IMG/VR virus record: IMGVR_UViG_3300005613_000002
Span: 186,001-250,000 of that record
Direction: 5' to 3' (one strand)
DNA: 64,000 nucleotides
Origin: a virus
Under the pieces are notes generated by a model. That model was not told the origin of the DNA, searched no databases, and worked only from the letters and a program-made list of their open reading frames with translations. Below, piece after piece: positions 29,586-37,217 of this stretch. Positions within the stretch are counted from its first letter, which is position 1; each line of letters begins with the position of its first letter. The translations under genes were made by a program, and so were the position numbers.

Positions 29586-29771
29586 TTATCTATTTCGTCT
29601 AACTTTATCTCTAGCAACTTGTTCTTGGTTACAAAAGCTAATTAATTCATCAAATTCTTTTTGAGTTAGTTCTTTTTCTTTTACCCATTTAAAGACTAAT
29701 TTAGTTCTTTCAGATAATTCATCTTCTCTGTAAAGAATATTTAATAAATGTGTTAATCCGTGTATATCCAT
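29586..29771 (-). CDS. helical hypothetical protein, 61 aa
   Basis: Short protein with GLTHLLNILYREDELSERTK and a LTQKEFDELISFCNQEQ helix. Not recognised. Confidence 0.75.
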   Translation of the reverse strand: MDIHGLTHLLNILYREDELSERTKLVFKWVKEKELTQKEFDELISFCNQEQVARDKVRRNR

Positions 29772-29784
29772 GATTATAATTTTA

Positions 29785-30081
29785 TTACCAAGTTAAACTC
29801 AAAATCTTTCTCACATCATCCTGACTAAATACATAACCATTAAATACTGTTCTAGTATCACCATCTTTCCGAATACTAATACTATTATTAGGTTCTAATT
29901 CTTTACCAAAATATGTAACACTATTACCTTCTTCATTCCAATAAATATGTGTTAATCCTATTCGGTCTTTTGCCTTACCATATATTTGATATGGCTTGAA
30001 TGTACTCTTGGTTTCTGATATTAATGTAAAACCAATTTCATCAAGAAACTCTGGTGTAAATATTTTTAGAAATTCACTCAT
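29785..30081 (-). CDS. small phage protein of the IGF family, 98 aa
   Basis: FTPEFLDEIGFTLISETKST, later GLTHIYWNEEGNSVTYFG and a final helix DVRKILSLTW. The layout (..L..IGF.. then Y/W strand then closing helix) parallels 21622 and 46817. Overlaps the upstream gene by 4 bases (ATGA). Confidence 0.75.
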   Translation of the reverse strand: MSEFLKIFTPEFLDEIGFTLISETKSTFKPYQIYGKAKDRIGLTHIYWNEEGNSVTYFGKELEPNNSISIRKDGDTRTVFNGYVFSQDDVRKILSLTW

Positions 30082-30374
30082 ATTAGCTTCTCATTAAACG
30101 AGATTTGAAATTCATCTTTGGTGCAAATATTACGTTTCACATATAAATCTTCATAATGCCACCAACCCTCAACTCTATTCTCCCAGATTATGGTCAATGC
30201 TTTTGTTTTATCACATTCCTTAACACAAGGATAGACATTATTTTGTTTAGTTTGAACACCTCTTGAATTTAATGCTTCTCTTTGACTTGACATTTGACAC
30301 AAATCTCCTTCAAGATAGAATGAATAATCTTCATTTTTTTCTTCTGAAATTGCTGATTCTATTAAATTATACAT
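30078..30374 (-). CDS. hypothetical protein, 98 aa
   Basis: Acidic N-terminus, four cysteines (LCQM, YPCVKEC, NIC), and an aromatic segment TIIWENRVEGWWHYEDLY. Not recognised. Confidence 0.75.
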   Translation of the reverse strand: MYNLIESAISEEKNEDYSFYLEGDLCQMSSQREALNSRGVQTKQNNVYPCVKECDKTKALTIIWENRVEGWWHYEDLYVKRNICTKDEFQISFNEKLI

Positions 30375-30385
30375 AATTATTTGTT

Positions 30386-30616
30386 TTATTTAGTAATTAA
30401 TTCAATTGTATCGCTTACTTGATATAAAGTATCTGTGTAAATTTTGATATTATTATTATCGTTAATTTCAAGAATTACTCTATATTTATAATCTTCCCAA
30501 TTAAGTTCTTTTACACTTTTAACAATTACAGTATCTTCTTGTTTTAATTGAACCTCATTAGTACAAGATATTAAAGTTAATAATAGTCCTATTATGAATA
30601 TTTTTATTAGTTTCAT
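30386..30616 (-). CDS. small lipoprotein, 76 aa
   Basis: A classic lipoprotein signal (MKLIKIFIIGLLLTLISC; lipid Cys at residue 18) followed by a short beta-rich domain ending DTLYQVSDTIELITK. The protein at 34393 has the same size and ends DTLYQINDTTKVI, so the two look like paralogues. Membrane-anchored, periplasmic or surface-facing; superinfection exclusion is a possibility without direct evidence. Confidence 0.8.
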   Translation of the reverse strand: MKLIKIFIIGLLLTLISCTNEVQLKQEDTVIVKSVKELNWEDYKYRVILEINDNNNIKIYTDTLYQVSDTIELITK

Positions 30617-30620
30617 ATGA

Positions 30621-30842
30621 TTATTTTAAAAATGGTTTAATTTCTTTCCATGATGTTAATTCAAAATTATCGGTATTCCAAGCATTAGAATCACTCCCAA
30701 CTTTTTCGGTATGACCAACATCTTTAATAACTACAGCATTGAACTGTGTTTCGCTAGGTGCTTTATCATTAATAACCATAAGAAATAATGGATATTCATT
30801 TGTTCTAGCTTTACTTTTAACTAATTTTCCAACTTTAAACAT
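30621..30842 (-). CDS. hypothetical protein, 73 aa
   Basis: Beta-rich small domain (KVGKLVKSKARTNEYPLFLM, FNAVVIKDVGHTEKVG). Resembles small barrel folds; not recognised. First gene after its promoter. Confidence 0.75.
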   Translation of the reverse strand: MFKVGKLVKSKARTNEYPLFLMVINDKAPSETQFNAVVIKDVGHTEKVGSDSNAWNTDNFELTSWKEIKPFLK

Positions 30843-30865
30843 ATTATTGTTTTTTCGATTATATT

Positions 30866-30897
30866 AGTTATACGTGAATATGTTTTAAATGTTACAA
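30866..30897 (-). promoter_or_regulatory. phage promoter
   Basis: TTGTAACATTTAAAACATATTC then ACGTATAACT, leftward; drives 30842 and the genes below it. Confidence 0.8.
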
Positions 30898-31080
30898 TTT
30901 TTCACTAATATTGCTTTTGGATTCTTCATGTGCTTGCAATATATCAAGTAATTCTTCTGGTGTTAAAGTAAATTCATCTAACATTTCATGAGTTTTGAAT
31001 TTACCACCATCACAATGAAATAATAAATTAACTTTATCATCACATGTTTTTATTTCAGTACTTATTTTATAATCACTCAT
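30892..31080 (-). CDS. acidic hypothetical protein, 62 aa
   Basis: ISTEIKTCDDKVNLLFHCDG then an acidic helix (LTPEELLDILQAHEESKS). Not recognised. Overlaps its upstream neighbour by 8 bases. Confidence 0.75.
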   Translation of the reverse strand: MSDYKISTEIKTCDDKVNLLFHCDGGKFKTHEMLDEFTLTPEELLDILQAHEESKSNISEKL

Positions 31081-31261
31081 TACTTATTAATCTTCTATAC
31101 TTCCTATGAGAAATAAATTTAGGGTCAGGAGCATATTGCCCAATACAATTAGCTTTAACCCATTTTGATGGGTCATTATAGTTTGCTGACATTTCAACCT
31201 CGTCACCTTCTTTAATTTCTTCACCTTTTTTAAGGTAATAATACTTATTTACTGATTCCAT
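31073..31261 (-). CDS. hypothetical protein, 62 aa
   Basis: Contains YYLKKGEEIKEGDEVEMSAN and WVKANCIGQYAPDPKFISHRKYRR, the layout of a small beta domain with a basic end, seen in several phage hypothetical proteins. Confidence 0.75.
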   Translation of the reverse strand: MESVNKYYYLKKGEEIKEGDEVEMSANYNDPSKWVKANCIGQYAPDPKFISHRKYRRLISNE

Positions 31262-31276
31262 AATTTTTAAATTGTT

Positions 31277-31447
31277 TTATAAATTCATTATATCGACTTC
31301 ACCATAATAATAAACATAATCACCAAAAGATGAACTAGATATTTTTATGTGTTCTGGTTTTATACCTTTTTTATCTAAATCATTTAGTGCTGCCGTTAAA
31401 TCTTCAATTGTTTTATACATTCCTTTATATTTCCATTTTCTAATCAT
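31277..31447 (-). CDS. small hypothetical protein, 56 aa
   Basis: Frame beginning MIRKWKYKGMYKTIEDLTAA with a helix and an aromatic strand (SFGDYVYYYGEVDIM). Fits the spacing between neighbours; not recognised. Confidence 0.65.
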   Translation of the reverse strand: MIRKWKYKGMYKTIEDLTAALNDLDKKGIKPEHIKISSSSFGDYVYYYGEVDIMNL

Positions 31448-31468
31448 AATATAATTGTATTATAATTT

Positions 31469-31642
31469 CTAACTAAAAAGATGTAAATAATTCACACATT
31501 TTACTTTTTTCTTCTTTATTATTCCTTCTACTTGTTTTCTATCACAAGTAGAATAAAACTTACATGAACTAATACGACATAAATCTGAATACTTAATTCG
31601 CATCAGATTTACTTGACTTTTTATTTGTGCTTTATTCAACAT
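31469..31642 (-). CDS. small Cys-rich basic protein, 57 aa
   Basis: Cysteines in LCRISSCKFYSTCDRKQ (CX4CX5C) plus one further Cys, in a Lys/Arg-rich background. The next gene (31649) has a comparable cluster, suggesting paralogues or a metal-binding pair. Confidence 0.65.
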   Translation of the reverse strand: MLNKAQIKSQVNLMRIKYSDLCRISSCKFYSTCDRKQVEGIIKKKKVKCVNYLHLFS

Positions 31643-31648
31643 AATATA

Positions 31649-31789
31649 TTAAATTTTATAATCAACACATTTATCTTTCTCAGATTCACAAACACTAAAA
31701 CATTCATCCCTGTATTTACAGACCTTTACGCTTTTATTCCATTTTAACTTTAAACGTTTAAATTTGTTTATGAGTTTATCTTTTTTCAT
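31649..31789 (-). CDS. small Cys-rich basic protein, 46 aa
   Basis: Basic first half (KKDKLINKFKRLKLKWNK), then VCKYRDECFSVCESEKDKC with cysteines CX5CX3CX6C. ATG overlaps the stop of the upstream gene by one base (TAATG). Confidence 0.65.
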   Translation of the reverse strand: MKKDKLINKFKRLKLKWNKSVKVCKYRDECFSVCESEKDKCVDYKI

Positions 31790-32058
31790 TACATCCAAAA
31801 ATTTTTCAATATTGATATGTTTAATATTTTAACTTGTTCCAATTTTCTTCTTTTTTCCAAATAGTTTTGAATATATATGTGTTCTACTTTTTTCAATACA
31901 TCTTCCTCAGTATCACCATGATTGGATAAATTAGAATATTCATTGGAATCATATGAATAAGATATTCCTGTAGTAATTCCATTAGTTTTTTCAATAGAAA
32001 AGATATTAATCATCATCCTTGATTCTATTCTTAATTTTTTTAATAGTTTTACTTTCAT
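31789..32058 (-). CDS. hypothetical protein, 89 aa
   Basis: Basic N-terminus, then a Ser/Asn-rich middle (GISYSYDSNEYSNLSNHGD) and a helix with EEDVLKKVEHIYIQNYLEKR. Not recognised. Confidence 0.75.
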   Translation of the reverse strand: MKVKLLKKLRIESRMMINIFSIEKTNGITTGISYSYDSNEYSNLSNHGDTEEDVLKKVEHIYIQNYLEKRRKLEQVKILNISILKNFWM

Positions 32059-32064
32059 GATTAC

Positions 32065-32259
32065 TTAGTTTAATATTAATTTAGAAGCAGATATTTCAGA
32101 TTGTTTTGATTTCCTTATATAATCTTTTCTAACATCTTCCATATATTTATTAATGCTTTCAATTTTATTTAAGTCTTCTGGGGAATCCAACACTTTTATC
32201 TTACCTTCTTTATTTAATTTAGTTAATATCTTTTTGGTTTTACTTATCTTTTTATACAT
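32065..32259 (-). CDS. basic helical protein, 64 aa
   Basis: About one third Lys/Arg; helices ISKTKKILTKLNKEGKIKV and YMEDVRKDYIRKSKQ. Not recognised. Confidence 0.72.
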   Translation of the reverse strand: MYKKISKTKKILTKLNKEGKIKVLDSPEDLNKIESINKYMEDVRKDYIRKSKQSEISASKLILN

Positions 32260-32268
32260 AATATTTTA

Positions 32269-32517
32269 TTAACTTTCCCAAACGACTGATGAAAATCTAT
32301 CCATCCAATCTTTAGCTCTATCCATGTTATTTTTGTGAGTACTAATCCTTTTTTTTGCTTCATATAATGTTTCACAAATGACTGAACTTGGTTTAAATAA
32401 TCGTCCGATTTGCATCCTATTTATATTTAACCATATGCCACATATTTTGTATTGTGCCGTAAAATATGTTTTAGCGAAAGGATGTTCCCATTTTTTTATT
32501 CTATATTTTAGTTTCAT
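32269..32517 (-). CDS. hypothetical protein, 82 aa
   Basis: Basic alpha/beta protein with FTAQYKICGIWLNINRMQIG and AKDWMDRFSSVVWES. Its start coincides with the upstream stop (1-base overlap). Confidence 0.75.
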   Translation of the reverse strand: MKLKYRIKKWEHPFAKTYFTAQYKICGIWLNINRMQIGRLFKPSSVICETLYEAKKRISTHKNNMDRAKDWMDRFSSVVWES

Positions 32518-32807
32518 TATTTTTGTTTTATCATTTTTTCATCTTCCATAATTTTCATCAAACCACAAAATTCTCTCCAATGATATTCAGTTATTTTCTC
32601 ACCTACTTTATTACTCATTAGTGATAAAACTTTATAAATTCCATCATAAATATTCTGTTTTTTATTTGGTGTTCTTTCTATTGATATAATATTTCTAACA
32701 CCTTCAACAATATAAAATTGTTGAATGGCATCTAAGATATTACTAGCAGCATAAGAACCTATTTCTTCCGTACCATCTTTATCAATAAATAATATTCTAA
32801 ATTCCAT
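32517..32807 (-). CDS. hypothetical protein, 96 aa
   Basis: The start MEFRILFIDKDGTEEIGSYA plus AIQQFYIVEG looks like a small alpha/beta domain seen in other Bacteroidota phage proteins. C-terminal helix is acidic/basic mixed. Function unknown. Confidence 0.75.
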   Translation of the reverse strand: MEFRILFIDKDGTEEIGSYAASNILDAIQQFYIVEGVRNIISIERTPNKKQNIYDGIYKVLSLMSNKVGEKITEYHWREFCGLMKIMEDEKMIKQK

Positions 32808-33225
32808 TATTTTCTAAATTAAAAAATTCCAACCAACTAGTGATATCATGTTCAAGATTACGTTCATCGATTAAAATATATGAGTGTTTATTTTTTACTT
32901 GTTTATATAGTTTATTTTTCTTAAAACATATTTCACCATTTCTAACCATTCTTTTTGTTGTATTACAACGCCAAAATGCATCATAATTAATATTAGCTTT
33001 AGGTTTATTTATAGAATTTTTAAGAAAATACTCATAATCATCCAATATTTCATTAACATCATCAATATTGAACTCTGGTTCATTTTTCATCCATTCAAGA
33101 AGATTAGATAATTTTAAACGTTCAGATTTTTTTTCTTCAATAAATGAAGAAATTTTATATCTAATAGATAATATAATTAATGCTGTAATATATATTACTA
33201 CTCCTGCTAATATTAAATTTTCCAT
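32797..33225 (-). CDS. membrane-anchored hypothetical protein, 142 aa
   Basis: I start at 33225 (MENLILAGVVIYITALIILS), which puts a membrane helix at the N-terminus; the longer frame overlaps the gene before. A cytoplasmic, charged domain follows with FNIDDVNEILDDYEYFLKN and two cysteines. Confidence 0.75.
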   Translation of the reverse strand: MENLILAGVVIYITALIILSIRYKISSFIEEKKSERLKLSNLLEWMKNEPEFNIDDVNEILDDYEYFLKNSINKPKANINYDAFWRCNTTKRMVRNGEICFKKNKLYKQVKNKHSYILIDERNLEHDITSWLEFFNLENNGI

Positions 33226-33238
33226 AATTATTAATGTT

Positions 33239-33568
33239 TTAATAACAATATAAGGTTTTAGGTAAATAACCATATACGAATTTAGTTACATGACACAGCC
33301 ACACATCGAATTCATACATATCACTTTTAAGATTATATAACCCACCATCTGCTTCATCTTTTTCAAAGGTAAGAATAAATTTTGGATTTTCAACTTTTAT
33401 TTCACTGATATTGAGATGAACTACGTTTTCTCCTTGTGCGATAATATCTAACATAGTATCAGCACCATATACCATTTCAAGTTCAGCTTTATCTCCTTTC
33501 CATTCAGGTAATACTGCATACCATCTATTATCTTCTTCTCTTTCGAATTTGAAATTTTTATTTATCAT
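33239..33568 (-). CDS. hypothetical protein, 109 aa
   Basis: Start taken at 33568 (MINKNFKFEREEDNRWYAVL), with the usual A-rich leader. Beta-rich acidic protein: WKGDKAELEMVYGADTMLDI, then DMYEFDVWLCHVTKFVYGYL. The pattern RWYAVLPEWKGDKAELEMV is familiar from unnamed phage proteins. Confidence 0.78.
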   Translation of the reverse strand: MINKNFKFEREEDNRWYAVLPEWKGDKAELEMVYGADTMLDIIAQGENVVHLNISEIKVENPKFILTFEKDEADGGLYNLKSDMYEFDVWLCHVTKFVYGYLPKTLYCY

Positions 33569-33614
33569 AGTATTTCTTGTTAATCCCAATGGTCAACACA
33601 AACATCTCTCTGCA

Positions 33615-33749
33615 TTAAATCAATATATTCAGCTTTTTTCCACAATAATAACAACTATTCTTTAGTTTTTTCTTAATTTTTATTCCTCTAATCCAATATC
33701 CAATGATAAATGATATAATAATTAATATAACTGAAATATATAATTCCAT
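33615..33749 (-). CDS. small membrane protein with CxxC, 44 aa
   Basis: Membrane helix (LYISVILIIISFIIGYWI) followed by basic residues and YYCGKKLN; a YCxxCGKKL-like zinc end is almost complete (CYYCGKK gives one CxxC). Starts 3 bases after the upstream stop. Confidence 0.65.
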   Translation of the reverse strand: MELYISVILIIISFIIGYWIRGIKIKKKLKNSCYYCGKKLNILI

Positions 33750-33751
33750 TT

Positions 33752-33961
33752 TTATAGTAATTTGGTTTTAATTAACACATATTCTCCAGTATCATACAGT
33801 TTATCAGCATGTTCTTCATCTGTTAATACAAAAGTTACATTATCACTAGTTCTGTACATAACATAACAATCAGTACCTTTTTCAAGAAAAGGCAAATCAA
33901 TTTGTTCTTGATATTCTTTAACAATACTTTTTGCTTTTAAATAATCTTCTTTTTTAATCAT
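33752..33961 (-). CDS. hypothetical protein, 69 aa
   Basis: Helix (DYLKAKSIVKEYQEQIDLPF) and strands (DCYVMYRTSDNVTFVLTDEE), a common small phage layout (kaxxivkxYexq). Function unknown. Overlaps the upstream gene by 8 bases. Confidence 0.75.
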   Translation of the reverse strand: MIKKEDYLKAKSIVKEYQEQIDLPFLEKGTDCYVMYRTSDNVTFVLTDEEHADKLYDTGEYVLIKTKLL

Positions 33962-34157
33962 TTTTCTTTTTATCTAATAATTTAATAAAATTCTTAACAG
34001 CAAATTCAGTATTAACATTACTAAAATATGGTGGAGGTGAATATCCTTGCCCACCAACATGTCTAGGATTTACCATTTTTATTTCATAACCTTCTTTATT
34101 TAAGAAGTCAATAAATTCTTGACAACTAACATTTTTAAGTGAATCATTATTTTTCAT
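33954..34157 (-). CDS. hypothetical protein, 67 aa
   Basis: Contains CQEFIDFLNKEGYEIKMVNP and a Gly/Pro/Tyr loop (HVGGQGYSPPPYFSN), then a helix. Not recognised. Confidence 0.75.
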   Translation of the reverse strand: MKNNDSLKNVSCQEFIDFLNKEGYEIKMVNPRHVGGQGYSPPPYFSNVNTEFAVKNFIKLLDKKKND

Positions 34158-34160
34158 TAG

Positions 34161-34409
34161 TTATTTATTTAAACGTACATATTTTTCTAAAACAAAATTT
34201 AATTTATCCATGAATCTTTTATCTGATTCAATTTCTTTAAGCATTTCATATTGATAATTCAATTCCATTGAGTTATCATCATATTCTCCATGTGTTAAAA
34301 ATTGACGAAAATTAGCATTAATAAAATAGTCTACTTCATCAAATTCTTTAATTTCATCAATATCATCATTGATACGTTTTTTTATTTTTTCTCTATCTTT
34401 GTACCTCAT
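34161..34409 (-). CDS. helical hypothetical protein, 82 aa
   Basis: Charged helices (YKDREKIKKRINDDIDEIKE, NYQYEMLKEIESDKRF). Start overlaps the upstream lipoprotein gene by 17 bases, which suggests coupled translation. Confidence 0.72.
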   Translation of the reverse strand: MRYKDREKIKKRINDDIDEIKEFDEVDYFINANFRQFLTHGEYDDNSMELNYQYEMLKEIESDKRFMDKLNFVLEKYVRLNK

Positions 34410-34602
34410 GTTTTTTTATTACCTTTGTTGTGTCATTTATTTGATATAAAGTATCAACATTAAATCTAAAAAATAAATTAGAATTTCCTATTTTTAGATT
34501 AATTTCAGTAACACTTTTAATAGTTAACGTATTTTTAACACTACTACATGAAGTTAAACAAACAAAGAATATTATTAATAATATTTTAACTATTAATTTC
34601 AT
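34393..34602 (-). CDS. small lipoprotein, 69 aa
   Basis: Signal MKLIVKILLIIFFVCLTSC with the lipid Cys at residue 19, then a short beta domain containing LKIGNSNLFFRFNVDTLYQI. Shares MKLI..., size, and DTLYQxxDT with the lipoprotein at 30386, so it is probably a paralogue. Its start overlaps the previous gene's end by 17 bases. Confidence 0.78.
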   Translation of the reverse strand: MKLIVKILLIIFFVCLTSCSSVKNTLTIKSVTEINLKIGNSNLFFRFNVDTLYQINDTTKVIKKHEVQR

Positions 34603-34777
34603 GATTTTTATTTAAAATTTCACCCATAACTGCTCCATCTGTTTTTCTAACAATTAATTTTCGTTCAATTTTAATATTATCATTCATAAATTCAAATATT
34701 ATTTCATCTTCTGTATATCTTTGTTTTTGTGAAGAATCAACAGAAATTCTGACATTTAATATCATTTTTGGTTTCAT
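34586..34777 (-). CDS. hypothetical protein, 63 aa
   Basis: Not recognised. Strand-rich (KMILNVRISVDSSQKQRYTE, DNIKIERKLIVRKTDGAVM), start six bases below the deformylase stop. Confidence 0.72.
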   Translation of the reverse strand: MKPKMILNVRISVDSSQKQRYTEDEIIFEFMNDNIKIERKLIVRKTDGAVMGEILNKNHEINS

Positions 34778-34782
34778 GTTTA

Positions 34783-35346
34783 TTAATTATAAATTAAACA
34801 ACATTTTTTATATTTTTTTCCTGACCCACAAGGGCAAGGTTCATTTCTACCAGCATTAATTGGTTTTGGTTCTTCAAAGGAATAATCTTTAACATCTTCT
34901 TCAATTCCATTAAGATGATTAATTTCATGTTGCCAAATTTGTCCTGAAAACCCTTTGAATATATTAACATGTGGTTGTCCTTCCATGTCATAGTATTTAA
35001 CCTTAACTGCACGTGAACGTTCAGCTACAATTATTTTATCTTTCCAAGTTAAACAACCTTCAACTTTAATATCTTTAAGTCCTAGATATTCAACAATTTC
35101 TGGATTAATAATAATTGACCAATCATCAATTACCATACTACGTAAAGCAAATGCACGTAAACTAAACCTATTTCCGTCTAATGCTGTTTGATTTGCAGCA
35201 AGACCAACTCCATTATCTTTAGTTTTTGCATATTCAAGAAATGCTGAGAGTTCGACTTTATGTTTTTCAATATAGTCATTAACTAATTCATGTTGAATTT
35301 TCCCAATTTCTGGTGTCTGTTCGTTTGGTATGATTGTAAATTTCAT
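34783..35346 (-). CDS. def: peptide deformylase with C-terminal SEC-C zinc motif, 187 aa
   Basis: All three deformylase motifs are present in order: GVGLAANQ (about residue 46), EGCLTW (about 92) and QHEINHL (about 134), with the metal ligands Cys and the two His of HExxH. The end (RNEPCPCGSGKKYKKCC) is a SEC-C zinc motif that ordinary deformylases lack. The enzyme removes the formyl group from new proteins; phage versions are known. I use the ATG at 35346 because the longer frame overlaps the gene before. Confidence 0.93.
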   Translation of the reverse strand: MKFTIIPNEQTPEIGKIQHELVNDYIEKHKVELSAFLEYAKTKDNGVGLAANQTALDGNRFSLRAFALRSMVIDDWSIIINPEIVEYLGLKDIKVEGCLTWKDKIIVAERSRAVKVKYYDMEGQPHVNIFKGFSGQIWQHEINHLNGIEEDVKDYSFEEPKPINAGRNEPCPCGSGKKYKKCCLIYN

Positions 35347-35357
35347 GTAATTATATT

Positions 35358-35555
35358 TTAATTCCAATTATCAAAAGCGAATTCCAAATGGATTTTACCA
35401 AATTTAACTATAAAATCTAAAAATGATTTTCCTGTTATTACCCAAAACAAAATATTAATTATAGCTGATAATCCAATTATAAACATCGTCACAATTATTA
35501 ATGGGATTGAAATTACTTTTGCTAATCGAATTAATATTAATTTAATTGTTTTCAT
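35358..35555 (-). CDS. membrane protein, 65 aa
   Basis: Basic start then a long hydrophobic region (VISIPLIIVTMFIIGLSAIINILFWV), probably one or two membrane helices, ending FGKIHLEFAFDNWN. First gene behind its promoter; deformylase follows, though no functional link is evident. Confidence 0.75.
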   Translation of the reverse strand: MKTIKLILIRLAKVISIPLIIVTMFIIGLSAIINILFWVITGKSFLDFIVKFGKIHLEFAFDNWN

Positions 35556-35560
35556 GTTTA

Positions 35561-35592
35561 TTTATACGTAATTTATTCTCAAATGTTACAAT
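35561..35592 (-). promoter_or_regulatory. phage promoter
   Basis: TTGTAACATTTGAGAATAAATT then ACGTATAAAT, leftward; overlaps the stop of 35592-35822. Drives 35555 and below. Confidence 0.8.
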
Positions 35593-35822
35593 TAGTTATC
35601 AAGCCAATCTTTATTATAAATCTTCTCTACTTTATTCTTAGCAATATTAACATGATATATGTAATTTGTATTATCAGTTTTAAACACATATATACTATCA
35701 AGATAGTTATGAATTATAATACTTTCGATTGGTTCATCCACATATTTTTCAAAAAGATTAATTGCAACAGTAAGTTTTCTTTTACTAATTAATTGTGTTT
35801 TTCTATCTTTTAGAATTTTCAT
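35592..35822 (-). CDS. hypothetical protein, 76 aa
   Basis: Basic, with a helix (SKRKLTVAINLFEKYVDEP) and strands (DSIYVFKTDNTNYIYHVNI). Not recognised. Confidence 0.75.
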   Translation of the reverse strand: MKILKDRKTQLISKRKLTVAINLFEKYVDEPIESIIIHNYLDSIYVFKTDNTNYIYHVNIAKNKVEKIYNKDWLDN

Positions 35823-35827
35823 TGGTT

Positions 35828-36172
35828 TTATTTAAGTTTAGTAATTTTATCATTTAATTCATCGACTTCTAATTTTAATAAATCAAGTTTTGTTTTTTCA
35901 ATTTCATATGCTTCAATTTTCTCTATGTTTTCTTTAGTATTTTCAGCAAATGCCCACCCATAATTACATCGATACTTTTCTCCAGTATCTTTAACTATAA
36001 ACTCATAACTATTGTTAGGGAGTTTAACTACATTTTTAACTATAGAATTTGGTAGAATAGGGAAACCACCAAGTTCATTGGGTTTCCAAACCATATCAAG
36101 TCTGTATATGTATTCCATATCAGATTTTGGGTTTTTATTCTCTTTATCAATTAAGAAATCGAAATATGCCAT
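35828..36172 (-). CDS. hypothetical protein, 114 aa
   Basis: Contains YIYRLDMVWKPNELGGFPIL and EKYRCNYGWAFAENTKENIE, then a coiled-coil tail (LLKLEVDELNDKITKLK). Start overlaps the radical SAM stop by one base. Confidence 0.75.
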   Translation of the reverse strand: MAYFDFLIDKENKNPKSDMEYIYRLDMVWKPNELGGFPILPNSIVKNVVKLPNNSYEFIVKDTGEKYRCNYGWAFAENTKENIEKIEAYEIEKTKLDLLKLEVDELNDKITKLK

Positions 36173-36882
36173 TATAATTGTTTTAGTTTTCTATCCCAAC
36201 TTTGGGAAATTTCACCATCTACATGGAATTTATAACTTTGATATGGGTTTTCTTTAATTACTTTATCATTTCTTTTTATGATATGACCTCTATATTTTAA
36301 TCCTTCAATTTCATCAAACAACACCAATTTTTCAGCGTTTAGTGTATCTAAATAATAAACATTTTGCATCTGTCTAGTCCATTCATTACAAGAGGTTAAA
36401 GTGCTGAATTTCAGATGACCATAATTCTGGTATTTATCGATGAATGAATTAAGTTCATTAGTATTTGGTAATTGCTTTTTATGAATCAATGTAGTAATTG
36501 TAATATCACTAATAAAATCACATTGCATTGGTAATTCTTTTTGATTATAAAAAGAAATATTAAAACAATCAATAATACCATCAAGTTGTTTTATTATTGA
36601 AGGTTTAGTATAATTAGTTGTAAGAATACTTTTAAAACCATATTCTTTTACTAGTTTTGCAATTTCAACAATATTTGGATGTAATGTTGGTTCTCCACCA
36701 ACTATTAATATTTCTTTTAGGTTTAAAGATTTGGCTTTATTAAGTGCTTTAATTACATTTTCAAGTGTAATATACTCATATCTACCTCTGTACTTATCAA
36801 TACAAAATCTACAATATTTATTACATTCATGAGTTACAACTAATGACCCAAATTCTGTTGTTTTCACTTTTCCATCAAACAT
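36172..36882 (-). CDS. radical SAM protein, 236 aa
   Basis: The 4Fe-4S motif CNKYCRFC (CX3CX2C) lies at about residues 19-26 and is followed by the GGEPTLHP SAM-binding motif (about 62-69) and LTTNYTKP. This order is diagnostic of radical SAM enzymes. The size fits short activases or QueE-type enzymes, but the substrate cannot be read from the sequence and no queuosine genes are nearby. It probably acts in the cytoplasm. Located next to other small genes in the operon led by the promoter at 37187. Confidence 0.88.
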   Translation of the reverse strand: MFDGKVKTTEFGSLVVTHECNKYCRFCIDKYRGRYEYITLENVIKALNKAKSLNLKEILIVGGEPTLHPNIVEIAKLVKEYGFKSILTTNYTKPSIIKQLDGIIDCFNISFYNQKELPMQCDFISDITITTLIHKKQLPNTNELNSFIDKYQNYGHLKFSTLTSCNEWTRQMQNVYYLDTLNAEKLVLFDEIEGLKYRGHIIKRNDKVIKENPYQSYKFHVDGEISQSWDRKLKQL

Positions 36883-36884
36883 AG

Positions 36885-37181
36885 TTAGTTGTTTTTATTT
36901 ATAAAAGACCAATCAATATCAGCAATAATACATTTATCATCTCTATCACCACAAATCATAGAGAAAACAGGTAATAAACTTGGTAATAACTTGGGGTCAT
37001 TTTCTAATGTTGAAACATATAATGAACATAACACTAGTAATATTCCAGCACTTCTATCATTAATGACTTTAGATTCAAACACTTCAGATTCTAAAACGCA
37101 TTGAATTTCATTTAATCTTCTCCCAGAGGTTTCTGGTTTAGATGCCTCAACTAATAATTTATGTATTTCTTTTGTTTCCAT
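36885..37181 (-). CDS. hypothetical protein, 98 aa
   Basis: Helical (KEIHKLLVEASKPETSGRRL, LLVLCSLYVSTLENDPKLLP). Not recognised. Only 2 bases separate its stop from the radical SAM start; the two may act together. Confidence 0.75.
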   Translation of the reverse strand: METKEIHKLLVEASKPETSGRRLNEIQCVLESEVFESKVINDRSAGILLVLCSLYVSTLENDPKLLPSLLPVFSMICGDRDDKCIIADIDWSFINKNN

Positions 37182-37186
37182 AATTA

Positions 37187-37217
37187 CTTATACGTAATTA
37201 TCATTATTTTGTTACAA
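37187..37217 (-). promoter_or_regulatory. phage promoter
   Basis: TTGTAACAAAATAATGATAATT then ACGTATAAGT, leftward; overlaps the 3' end of 37204-37641. Confidence 0.8.

Noticed and set aside
33580-33615. Eleven-codon frame with TAATG overlap (MQRDVCVDHWD)
   Set aside because: Too short to judge; the overlap can arise by chance in such AT-rich sequence.
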